Assembly (NCBI RefSeq): GCF_032854445.1
Contig: NC_088301.1
Location: forward strand, 5,254,044 to 5,318,043
Direction of reading: 5' to 3'
Length of the DNA stretch: 64,000 bases
Source of the DNA: Liolophura sinensis
Taxonomy: Eukaryota > Mollusca > Polyplacophora > Chitonida > Chitonidae
The notes below the pieces were generated by a model, which worked only from the letters and a program-made list of their open reading frames with translations, was not told where the DNA came from and ran no database searches. The translations under genes were made by a program, and so were the position numbers. Positions 1 through 11,200 of this stretch are shown here, piece after piece. The stretch's first letter is position 1, and each line of letters starts with the position of its first letter.

Positions 1-1782
1 TATTGCATCAAACGCCTTCACTGTAAGTGTTTTTAAGTTTTAGAATGAATATATAATGCAATTCTCTTTTGCAAATATATTTCATTTCTGTTAGCGGGTT
101 GCACAAATAGCATAAATTTACATCTACAAAATCTACATCTACAAAATCTACGCCATATTGATTTGGGATTTATATATCCCTTACTGCTAGTATTTTACAT
201 TTGCGTTCGTGGTTATATTTTGATGTTGCTGTTTGTGTAGAACAAAATCAACTAAAAGAATACCGTCAGACGGAAACTAGTAAACAACATAATAATGATT
301 GCAACTGTCACATAATTTAGGATGTAAATTCACACGGCCAACGTTAGACATCATTTAATGGGCTTTTAGCTTCCTACAATGTATATTTACTTCAGCTGAT
401 GTCGTGGATTTCCATTGCTTATGCCTGATTATTTATTTATTCATTTATTTGATTTATGTTTTACACCATACTGAAAAATGTTTCACTTGTAGGACGGCGG
501 CCAGCATTATGGTGGGAGGACTTTCCACGTACGACCTATGCCTGATTAAGTTCCTATGTCAGTCCTTTTAGTACTCAAATAGGTAGAAAAAGTTTGTACA
601 GCATCATTGAAATAATTCGGCATTAAGAAGCTAACATCAGGACTGGGAGATAATACTGGATGCAATAAAAAATGTTAACCACTGGAACAACTGTAATTGG
701 CAGGAAGTCAAAGTTCTGTTGTTTTTGTCCTAGATTTGGGTAAATGATGTGTTCAATAAATATTGTAGTGACGGGGCGATTAGCTTCATAATTACCTACC
801 GGAGGCCCTTTCTCTCCCGAGGGTCCGGGCGGCCCATAAGGCCCCAGGACTCCTTCCCGTCCGTCCCGACCATCCCGACCCGGAAGTCCACAACATTCAG
901 CGGGAACAGCTATAAACCAAGGTGAAAAACTCTTATGTTGCCCATTTTTGGAATTTTAAAAATTAACGCCAAAACTATAAGAAAATCTGAGAACAGATCA
1001 CCTCGTGACGCTGTGGTGGTCCTTATCCAGTGTAGAGGTCAACAGCAACGTGTTTTACGAGTAAGTGGTTATATAGGAGAAACCAGTATTGCCAGTCGAG
1101 GATTAATCCAACTGTATTTTGCCGTATTTAAAGAACATGTCGGGAATATGAGAATAACTTGTAAGGGCGCATTTTAAAAGGAAAACAGAGCTGTTGGACA
1201 GCATTACGAAAACTTACAGCGCTATCCGATCATTTATTCTTGGCAAATTTAGTGGTTAAGTGTAAAGTTTTATCATCGACATCAGAGTGGCAATAGTTCC
1301 AAAATATGATAATGTTAAAGTCTCTTACCTGAAGATGATCTTTCCATTCTACTCCCTTCTTGAGTGACATCTTTAATTCTGCCGTCAGTTGATAGCCCCT
1401 AATATATAAATAGTAGATGAAGTATGTTTCTGCATCACTTGTTATGACTGAACAAGGAAATTAGACCTTCACCCAGATTCACGCAATGTGACTGATTTGC
1501 AACTATTTTAGATGTATTCTTGTTCGGAACATTGATTTGAAAGCAAACTGTTGGCAGATTCTGTAGATTATTGTGGAGGCAATTGTATATGTCAATCGTC
1601 AATGAATGCAACAATAAATCACCTTTTTTCACCGCTCTCTGAAAGCTTGATTTCACCCCTGGCTGTTAACCAATATTGGTGTAATCCATTTGCATGACTG
1701 GTGGAGAAATCACAGCGCGGTGATATCAAACACTCACCTGACCAGTCTGAAAGGTACACGACAACAAGACAATGACAATCAT
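1..1782 (-). CDS. Gene 1: short-chain collagen C4-like protein, 5' exons only
   Basis: This is the 5' part of a secreted collagen-like gene whose 3' exons lie beyond the left edge. Exon 1 (1738-1782) encodes the signal peptide MIVIVLLSCTFQTGQ and ends at a GTGAG donor. Exon 2 (1329-1398, 70 nt) encodes a hydrophilic linker starting GLSTDGRIKD. Exon 3 (800-909, 110 nt) encodes AVPAECC followed by ten Gly-X-Y triplets ending GEKGPP, with a GTAGGT donor. The phases 0, 1, 0 join the exons without a stop, giving 75 codons. The start is the only ATG followed by a hydrophobic run and is shared by six copies in the window. The three GRD/GRE triplets and GPS-GEK differ from the GPP-GQK of genes 2 and 4-6, so this is a more diverged copy. 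Positions 1-799 are intron 3. The family name comes from the C-terminal domain seen in the complete copies. Confidence 0.82.
431..540 (-). mobile_element. SINE 3' tail fragment in gene 1 intron 3
   Basis: Read on the minus strand this is the conserved tail of the tRNA-derived SINE found elsewhere in the window (TATGGTGG, GGCGGCC and a TTTATT-rich end corresponding to the A-rich tail). It matches the insertion in intron 3 of genes 2, 4, 5 and 6 but has lost an internal part between GGTGGGAGGA and CTTTCCAC. Confidence 0.65.
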
Positions 1783-1881
1783 CTTCAACACACTTGTAAA
1801 GCTGCAGAATCTACAGAACGGTAGCAAGTTTTAGTCTGACTGGACTGACTGGACTGGTGAAATCAACAGAGTGTATTTATG
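1783..1881 (-). promoter_or_regulatory. Gene 1 core promoter and 5' UTR
   Basis: On the minus strand an ATAAATAC TATA-like box (1873-1880) sits about 95 bp upstream of the start codon. CAGTCAG/TCAGTC initiator-like motifs lie about 30-45 bp downstream of it, within a tract of imperfect CAGTC repeats. This box is the best TATA match in the array; genes 2 and 4-6 have the weaker CTTATACA. The transcription start is inferred. Confidence 0.4.
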
Positions 1882-2478
1882 AGCCAGAGTGATATCAGAT
1901 ATCCCACACACCCAGTCCCCATGGACGGTCTGTTTATATATCTTACTTACAAGTCAGAAGTTGTTGTCAATTCCTAATACTGAGCGTTTGTATATTTACA
2001 GTTTTGGTGGTTTATACCAGGAAGTACTTTTCCTAATACATTAACCTATTCTATATGGCACTTGAGACCCTTTCCACATTTACATGTGGCTATCGTGGGA
2101 ATGTTCCTGATGTTGCTTGGGTTTTCTGTAACTCACTTTAAATATACATGTAGTCACACGGTTAACAGAAGGAATATCATGCCATCCGTCAGTGGATGCT
2201 GGCACCAGAGTTTTTATCCAGGTGCAATTCATATAGGGTTCTGAGGTGAACCATATCCTGGAATATTGGACTTCCGAAAACGGGAAAAAGAGCTTGTAGA
2301 TAATATTTAAACATTTACATTTAAAATATTTAAACATTCTGGCAGCTACATGAAATATAAACCTATACTATTTGCTCAAGGCGAAATGATATTTATATGA
2401 GAATCTGAACTTCCAATGTCTATTGAAAGGGCCATGCTAGACTTAACTACCTGAAGACATTCGTAGATTTTGTGGTAT

Positions 2479-2690
2479 TCTGAGCGGCTAGCCTCTCGCC
2501 ATTGCGTACTCAACCCAAGTCATGCCGGCCTCCTCTCCACTTGCATAGGCGGGAAGCTTTTACTGCAACCTGCAGATTGTCGTACCTTTTTCCATGCTTT
2601 ATCTCATTTTACTCACAATTGTTCTGGTGCCCGTCATACAAGTGAAACATCGTCCGTACGGAGTAAAAACACCTATCAAATGAATAATTA
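2479..2690 (+). mobile_element. Decayed tRNA-type SINE upstream of gene 1
   Basis: The order of blocks matches the young SINEs in intron 5 at reduced identity: a box-B-like stretch before AAGTCATGCCGGCCTCCTC, then GCAACCTGCAGATTGTCG, then CCGTCATACAAGTGAAACAT, then GTACGGAGTAAA and an AATGAATAA tail. It is present at the same place in all six intergenic regions, so it predates the gene array. Confidence 0.6.
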
Positions 2691-3479
2691 AATGATCAGA
2701 ATGGTGATGGATTAATATGGATTATCCACCACTGTTCGTTATTAGCGGCAGAATTTATAATCAATATTTACTTTAACAGTATTATGTGTTATTACGTGTT
2801 TTATTTTATTACTTTTCTGATGTTTGACTGATTGGTTTTTACCGCAAGAACTTTTTAACCTATATGACAGCAGTCAGGTTTATGGATAGATGAGTTTATA
2901 TTGTATGAGAGTTCGTCTGACAATTACAGTTTGTGGTTAAACGAGATCGATCATGTACTTCTTCTTGACATATGAGGATATTATATATCAAGGATATTTT
3001 ATCTGATCATAACTGAATGAGAATGTGCCAGAATGTAGAACAACTTTTCTTTAAATATAACCTACAGGAATAGTGTTAAGACATTCCTATTATACAGATC
3101 CGAATTTTGACTGAAAATCAGGTCATATCAAAATACTCTAACATGATAGGTGTGCTCTACATGGGCTTACACCTGGATGTGAGTATAGGGCCTACCGAGA
3201 GTTAAGGAAGAGTCGAGGAGAACGATTGTGTCAGTGTAACATGACTCAGTAAGGTAACGCGTTCTGTTTGTCTTATTAGTGGAACTTCGGGTAAGTGAAA
3301 CGCAAAATGCATCCTGGGAATCATTACATATAGTTTAAAGTTACATCTCTCGGATGAGTGAAGCCGATATGTTCACGGTTACCATTTTTTACACCTGGTT
3401 TAGTTTTGGTAGGATTATAAACAACAATGAGAAAGTGTTTTGCAGAGATCCATTGCTAAGGTCTATTTTATATATTCAG

Positions 3480-3948
3480 TTTTCTGTAAAATCAGTCATA
3501 CTCGCTACCAAAATTGCCTTTAGTAAGCGACACGTAACAATACATGCTCTTCATATTATTGCAAAGAAAATGGAGTTAAAACGATTTATTTAATTTATAA
3601 TGTTAAACTCCACAAGCTCAGTTTTGGCACCAAGAACTTGTTGCCTCAGGTGACGTCATCATTATTCAAAAGCATGTTACATGCTGGGCAATGCTGGAGA
3701 GTATTTTGTTTTACAATGGCTGCACCAATAAGCGGTTTGAATAAACTCTGTGCAGTGTGACAACCAACGCTAGTGTCTCTACAAACTGATTACATTGCTT
3801 TAATTTCCTAACATCCATCACTAAATCTATACTGCCGTGAGATCATATACTACAAGAGATAAAATAAATTTGATTTTGTATTGTTATATTACACTAAAAC
3901 GTGTCAACAATTTCAAAGATATCAGTGTCAGTAACAGGGTTTACAGCT
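3480..3948 (+). repeat. Old dispersed repeat P/Q, intergenic copy
   Basis: Segment P (about 3480-3700) resembles about 9688-9929 in intron 3 of gene 2 in direct orientation (TGTAAAATCAG, ATTATTCAAAA and ATGCTGG blocks). Segment Q (3808-3948) resembles 9990-10124 but in reverse complement (CTAACATCCA, GTGAGATCAT, ACTAAAACGTG, CAGGGTTTA). The family is not one I can name. Confidence 0.55.
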
Positions 3949-4721
3949 ATGTTGATAGCAGGTACCTGATGTCGCCCTCCGTCAAACATGTTGAACTCCG
4001 CCAGTGATTTTTGAATAATTCTGATGTCACCGCGGACAATGGGTACTTGCCATGGAAACCGAGCTGATGGGCTTAAACATTATGAATTAGAAAAAGTGCA
4101 AGAATATGAACTTCCAACATATTTACGTGTTTCTGTTGTTCCGTGTCACTGACCAGCGCCAATTTGATAGCCAGTATGACTGATTTTACAGATAGCTAAA
4201 TATAGGCAACTCGCTTAAAGAAATAGAAAGATCCATAATGGATTCTGTCCCCGGTTGCAACGTTGGGATATGGAGCAAACACAAGGAAGAAATGTTCATT
4301 GGCAGTTCTTCCAATCTGATTGTGCCTAATGCAGTGGCACACACGATGTCAAATGGCATAAGTAATCCTCCTTGTTTCATGTATATCTCTATACGTCAAC
4401 CTGCTGTGTTTATGCTGTCTGTCACCATTCCTGACCAAGTAAATGTCCCCTAACCGGAAGAAGAAAGCTGGATTCGAACATTTGGATGCGATTAGTATTT
4501 CTTAACGAGTTTTTGAGTGTTGTAAAATCACCAGTCGTACCCGTCGACCAGAAGAAGATTCTCTGTGTTGCTGGTGATTCACATGTGACCAAGTAAGAAG
4601 ATAAGCAGATTCATGGGTATGGAAGTTGAGTAGATTATTGCTACCCTCCTATTCACCATATCGGGAGTGGTAGATCAATCCTGTGGCGAGTCACACCTAA
4701 TACCTTTAAAGTTGTAACTTC

Positions 4722-4970
4722 CTCGCTTGGAATTCAGCATGAAGGAGATAGTGCAACAACTAGTTGACCTGTATCAGCATAATGGCTCGGGCAGGGCGCC
4801 TTACTTGCCTTCGGTAAGGCGTCTCAGTGAAGCTGCACTAGATAAAAGAGCGATGGAAATCCGACTTGCAACAAGGAGGCACATTACATGCGTTCTAACA
4901 ATTCTTTCGTCGTCATTTGACTGACATATTGTTAAGTACGACGTTAAACCAAAAGCACCCACCCACCCAG
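4722..4970 (+). repeat. CGCTTGG-type non-autonomous repeat, intergenic copy
   Basis: It starts CTCGCTTGGAATTCAGCATG and ends with TACGACGTTAAACC followed by an ACCC-repeat tail. The start resembles the repeats at 6390-6537 and 40980-41160. The end resembles the 3' end of the RNase H LINE at 17721-18803, as expected of a SINE that borrows a LINE tail. The open frame at 4727-4924 lies wholly within it and is not considered a gene. Confidence 0.55.
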
Positions 4971-5101
4971 CCTATTCAAAATAGTCACAAACATCAGGTA
5001 ACTTTGTATTGTCAGCAGAAGCATCCACAAATAAACCGAAGACCGTCAAAAGGATAACAAAAATCGATCAGCTTATAATGTGAAAACAAGGTGTATAAAC
5101 G

Positions 5102-5107
5102 TTTATT
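5102..5107 (-). terminator. Gene 2 polyadenylation signal
   Basis: TTTATT on the plus strand reads AATAAA on the minus strand. It lies about 185 nt downstream of the gene 2 stop codon and overlaps a second AATAAA. The same signal at the same distance occurs after genes 3-7. Confidence 0.6.
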
Positions 5108-5290
5108 TATTTTCATCAGAGCAATTAGGTAGAAGTATTATTCGAATTTTTCTTCTGGTCTTTTATTGTACTCATGCTTCTTCCCTACAACATCTCACTA
5201 TAATGCATTTAATCGCATTAGTGTGAAAGCAAAATATTCTATAATTCAGAGACAGTACCAGCTATTGTATTACCAAATGAACTGAAAAGA

Positions 5291-8200
5291 TTATTTTGTG
5301 CAAACGACACACGTAATCTCATAACCGTTCACATATGGTGGACAAGGTAGTGAGCTACAAACAACTTCTACCACGTACAGGAGATTTCCATTGACGTCGG
5401 GAGCGGTGGTGGGATGAGTATCTGGATCCTGGTCCACGCATACGTACTCAGACCTGTGGTACGTGTGATGTTGGGACATAAGAAATCCCAGGTACTCCAT
5501 TGTCCATCCCGATGGACATTCGAGTCGGGCTGGGATCATCAGGTGACTCAACCTACCCGGAGTATAGCACACAGCACACTGGGCCTCTCTGTTATGAGGA
5601 ATGACTCCCCCCGAGTTTGTTGTGCGGAAGACATTATTCCCAGAACTTATCTCAAACTCAGTTCCAAACAGATACGATTTGGATTGAAGTCCAGGGTAGG
5701 TTTTGTTGAACTGGGGATCGAGTGGGAGACACAACTGGTTAGCTCCGCTTCCTGTGTGCTTGTAGTAAGAGCCAGCCATTATACCTAAAGATAAAGCACA
5801 TTTGCAAATAATAAAGAAGACACAGCTATTTCCTGCAGTACTGAGCCCACAAAGGATGTGCATTAAAGATATGTTCATAAGAATATCCAGTGGTGTCACA
5901 CAGATAAAAGCGTGACACCTTATCACTTGATGTGTGAGGTAGTACAAGCAGCTCAGTAGTACCACTACTAAACTATTTAACAACAAAGCCGTTTATGTGT
6001 AGTACTAGTGTTCTGTTACACTGCAGCAGTTCATGTGTACAACCACCAGTGTACTTACCACACCTAATGTGTAGTACCACAATTCTATCAATTTCCACAG
6101 TTCATGAGTACTGCTACCTGTGTACTTAACCCCATTTAATGTGTAGTACAATAATTCTGTTACACTTCATCAGTTTATGTGTACGACCACCGGTGTACTT
6201 AACCCCACTTAATGTGTAGTACAACAATTCTATTGCACTTCAGAAGTTCATGTGTACAATCTCCGGTGTACTTAACCCCATTTAATGTGTGGTACAATAA
6301 TATTGTACTTCAGCAGTTCGTATGTATTACGAACTACTGTAATATTAGTCTATTACATCTAAGCAGGTCAAAATCATACTTCTTACTGATTCGCTTGGCG
6401 CTCAGGACTGAAAGGTCAGAACAAGGAAACAGGACACGTTGGCCCAGTGTCAAAAGAAGACACACTATCTGTACAATGACATAATGACTTCTCGCCGTGG
6501 TATGACTTAAAAATTTTTAAGTACGACGTTATACACGGAACAAACCTATATACCTACATACGTACATATATACGTACAGGTATACATGCGTACATTCCTA
6601 CATACCTACATACCTACGTACATACGTACCAACGTACATACGTACCAACATACATACCAACATACATACCTACATACATACCTACATTTATACCTACCTA
6701 CCTACATTTATACCTACCTACATACCTACTTACCTACCTACCTACCTACCTGCGACTTTGCTCCTGTACGAGAATCCTTTTATCACGTGAGCTGTCTTTT
6801 AGAACTTTTCAATTCTGTAGAAAGTGATACTACATGTATTTTTGATTTTCTCTCTACCATTGGTATAGCAGGAAAGCTGTGATTTTAAACTACCGTCTGT
6901 GTTTGTTATGTGACTTCTGGTGTCCTTTTTTGACTGAATAGTAAATAAATTATCCGTAGTAGATCGACTACTTGACGTTTTATTGTCGCGATAAAACTGA
7001 AATATTTTTGAAAGCGACGTTAAAACTTTCACTCACTCACTCACTCACTCACCTACCTACCCACCCAACCACCCACCTACCTACTTACCTACCTACCTAC
7101 CTACCTACCTACCTACATGCATGCATACATACATACATACGTACGTACGTACGTACGTACGTGGAAGCGTGCGTAATTTAAAATTACATAATTACATAAT
7201 TACATGTCTACACACGTACAAACGTACAAACATACATATGCACAGACATAGATTAATACATCCATACACAGACATAGATTAATACATCCATATATATCTA
7301 CATACATACTAACGTACAAACATACCTACAAAAATACATACGTATATACCTATCTACATACATACATACATACCTATACACCTACATACCTACCTACCTA
7401 TACACGTACATAAGTAAATACATGTATACATACGGGGCCTCCGTGGCTCAGATTTTTAGCGCTCTAGCGCAACGTAATGACTCAGGAGTCTCTCACCAAT
7501 GCGGTCAATGTGAGTTCAAGTCTCACCAATACGGTCACTGTGAGTTCCAGTCTAGCTCATGCTGGCTTCCTCTCCGGCCGTACGTGGAAAGGTCTGACAG
7601 CAACCTGCGGATGGTCGTGTGTTTCCACCCACCATAATGCTGGCCGCCGTCGTATAGGTGAAATACCCTTGGGTACGGCGTAAAACACCAACCAAATAAA
7701 TAAAGAAACATATATACATACATACGTACATACATTCATACGTACATATCTACATACATACATACCTACATGTGTTAAACATACATGCGTGCAAACCCAT
7801 ATACCCAGCTACATATATACGCGCATACGTAAATACATAAATGCGTACATACCTACATACCACAGACACACACACACACACACACATACAGACGTACACA
7901 TGGGGCCTCCGTGGCTCAGTTGGGTAGCGCGCTAGCGCAGTGTAATGACCCAGAAATCTCTCACCAATTGCCTAAGGTTGTCGTATGTTTGCTTTGGGAG
8001 ACACCCACAATTTTGTGCGCGCGTGTTATACGCTGACGTAAACACTCGAAAAACGCACTTGTTTGTTTACTTGCAATACCTCAAAGAGAGCGACCACACT
8101 TGTGTATGGACGTGTTAAGTGGTGAAGTCAACAGGAGAAGAAAAAACAATTTTAAAGTGATTTGAAATTTTGACTTCATTCTATGATCGCTTTGCGATCT

Positions 8201-11200
8201 CATGGCCAGCTGATATATGGTGACGTTAACAGGAGAGCACACCAGTAGTGTGTGCAGCAGTTATTTAGGGTCTATGCTGACGTCAGTACAGGGAAGACCA
8301 TAAGCAAAGGTGAATGCGGAATGAGCAAGATGCTAGTCTGTCAAACTAACGTAAGCTGTTAGTTCAGTTCTAATCTCAGAAAATATCTAAAGGCTCAGAG
8401 TAAATGTAACTCTTGAAAATTTGTGTGCAGCTTAGCCGCAACATGCTTATTTTTTACCTGAGTATAGTCTTTCCGAATGATCCGGACAGATATTTCTTCC
8501 CCAGCGGGTGTAGACAGCTCCTCCTAAAAAACGGTAAAACACACTAGAATGATTAGCTAGTTCTAAAATCAACATTTAAATTTAAGCACGGTGGCTAAGT
8601 TTTAGCGAAGTGAACCGTCATTTCTGATATCTTCAGTATGATGTTACAGTGAGGCATAACTATACATATGTCGACACTGTCCAGATCTACTACCAGTAGT
8701 TCTCAGACGTGATATATAATATAAGGATATAAACGACGCACAACACAAAGTCAGGAAAAAAATACGGAGGATTTTTACTTATTCGCTAGGTACAACCGGT
8801 CGCTTATTAATATCATATACTTGGTCATTTGGTCATTTTTACTGCAAGCATATTTAAATTTTATTTAACTTCATAACCCGGCTTAACCTTCAAGATCAGT
8901 ATATAGCTACTAAATAAAAGATAGAGAAAAATTAAACTGGACACGACATTGACAAATTGGTGATTAGTGATAAAATGTATCTGTTCTTATATTACAACAG
9001 AAAAACCAACTAGTCTTTTATTGCCCGTTGACTACAAATGTCAAAATCCCGTTTTAAAATAATGATATGAACACTATATTCATGTCTTCCCGTTTTCTCA
9101 TATTTTCACCTACATTGCTTTCTTACCATGACTTATGGATTTTGTGTCTTCCTCTGTTCCCGTTGTACCGTCTCCGGTGTTCACACCTGAACGGCCGATG
9201 TTGGCACCAGCCAATCGTTGTACGAGAGTCTGGAAAATCTTGTCCAACTGTTTGTCCAGATTTATCACACTCTGAGGTCCCTAGGAGGGACAAACGATAA
9301 TAAGTACATGTAAATTATTGTGATTTAAATGCTTGCATGAGCTACAAATTTCTTTTATGTTTATATTATGGATAAAAAGATTTTTTTTTTTTTTGATTGG
9401 TGTATTACGCTGTACTCAAGAATATTTCACTTATACGAAGACGGCAAGCATTATGGTGGGTGGAATATGCATAGAATGTTCAGAATAAGTGACACTCTGC
9501 TTCATAATTGTGTCTTGTTCTTCTTATCCCGGGGCTGAGGACTGTATATTTATGGCGTTGAGTTCGGTGGCCTGGTTGGGGAGGAACAGTTGCGCAATTA
9601 AAGCGTACATGGGACACATATTTTCAAATATTATTAACAATTTATGCACTAGAGTCCATTTCTTTTAGCCATTGGCCTATATTTAGCTGTTTGTAAAATC
9701 AGCCATGCTCGCCACTAAAATGGATTTTAGTCAGTGACACGTTGCAACCTAAGCTGTACACATGGATGTTGGAAATTGATATTCTTGCACAGAAAATGAA
9801 GCTAGAATACTTTTTACTAATTCAGGACACTAACTGGATAAGCTTGATTTTGAGAGCAGGAACGCATTGTCGCGATCGGGTGCCGTCATAATTATTCAAA
9901 ATCCAGTGACATGCTGGATAATGGGAGGAACTGAATATGTGTTGACAAAGGGCGACACTAGTTACTTAAAGAGATATGGAATTTCATCTAAACCCTGTAT
10001 TTGACACTGGCATATTTGAGATTGTTTGCACGTTTTAGTATAATTTGACCTCCATCAATGCTTTTTATATTAGATGTTGTAGTAAATGATCTCACAGGAG
10101 TATGGTATTAGAGTTGGATGTTAGAAAATTGAAGAATTGGAAGACTCCTTCCAAATTTCACATTTTTCATACTTTCTTAATTCTTTGGTGGTTAGTCTGA
10201 ACCATCGTTTTGGAAATTTGAGTTGTCAATATTCACCTGCGACGTACAATTTGGTTGTCGGCTAGTACACGAATGCCTGTTTCGACGCAAAGATTCTATG
10301 CATATTAAGTATTAGATTTGTATACGCTGCAATGGAATCGCAATGTTTGAATAGCTGAGTTATATCCCGTACCTTCCGCTACGAATTATAAAATGACAAG
10401 CCTTCTGAATTGATCTTTTAAGAGTATTTTTTACTTTTGTAAGAATAGTATGGGAATGGAATGTGTTAGGCTCATTGTTCACCAGAATTCACTTAAGCCC
10501 TGCTTCACAGATTATGACGTACTGAGTCCCCCCCCCCCCACCCTCACAAACCCTGCGACCTTGATTTCCAAATTTTAGAGAGTACATACGTGTTTCATGT
10601 AATGCAGACATGTTTAGCACATGCATACATATTTAGCGCGTATTATTCACATGCTAACCATAAATGCAATTTTTTGATATGCTAGGAAACGAAGAGACAG
10701 TTCTCGCTGAGACAAGTCTCGTCTATTATTTGGGATTTATATATACCTAAGTGCTAGTATTTCACATTTGCGTTCGTGGTTATATTTCGATGTCCCCATT
10801 TGTGTGGAACAAAGACAACCAAAACACTGCCGTCAGAAGGAAACCAGTACACATTATCATGACAACTGCAGTTGTCACATAGTTTAGGTTGTAAATACAC
10901 ACAGCCGATGATAGATATCATTTTAATGTGTTTTTAACTTCCTACAATGCATATGTACTTTAACCGATGTCATGGATTTTTACATTGCTTACGCCTGCTT
11001 ATTTATTCATTTATTTGATTGGTGTTTTATGCTGTACTGAAGAATATTTCACCTATACGACGGCAGCAAGTATTATGGTGGGAGGAAACCGGGCACAGAT
11101 AGGGGGAAACCCACAACCATCGGCAGGTTGTTAAAAAACCTCCCCACATACGGCCTATGCCTGATTAACTTCCCATGTCAGTCTTTTTAGTACTAAAGTA

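Larger units (their letters stand above)
1882..5101. other. Intergenic region between gene 1 promoter and gene 2 poly(A) site
   Basis: About 3.2 kb without a supported gene. It holds, in order, a decayed SINE (2479-2690), an old P/Q repeat (3480-3948) and a CGCTTGG-type repeat (4722-4970). The same layout recurs upstream of every gene in the array. Short open frames here, such as the one at 3354-3593, are conserved between units only because the whole unit is duplicated; they coincide with repeats and show no recognisable domain. Confidence 0.7.

Noticed and set aside
2062..2244. Frame with hydrophobic stretch VAIVGMFLMLLGF upstream of gene 1
   Set aside because: Upstream of the predicted promoter, on the opposite strand, with varying ends between units and no splice partner; treated as chance.
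3354..3593. Frame starting MSEADMFTV, conserved at 13978, 25614, 36364, 47241 and 58097
   Set aside because: Conservation equals that of the surrounding duplicated DNA, the ends vary by frameshift, and it overlaps the P repeat that also occurs in intron 3.
4727..4924. Frame starting MEFSMKEIVQQ, present in all six intergenic regions
   Set aside because: Lies entirely within a CGCTTGG-type repeat with a LINE-like tail; no known domain.
5995..6360. CRISPR-like array of spaced repeats
   Set aside because: The 72/73-bp units are contiguous with no unique spacers, intron-located and in a eukaryotic genome.
7434..7510. tRNA gene at the TGGCTCAG...TAGCGC head
   Set aside because: No complete cloverleaf or anticodon arm; followed by SINE body and tail, so it is a tRNA-derived SINE promoter.
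10528..10540. C-run (longer at 32897-32910 and 54632-54646) as a G-quadruplex
   Set aside because: A single homopolymer of 9-14 C varying by slippage; no set of separated G-tracts.
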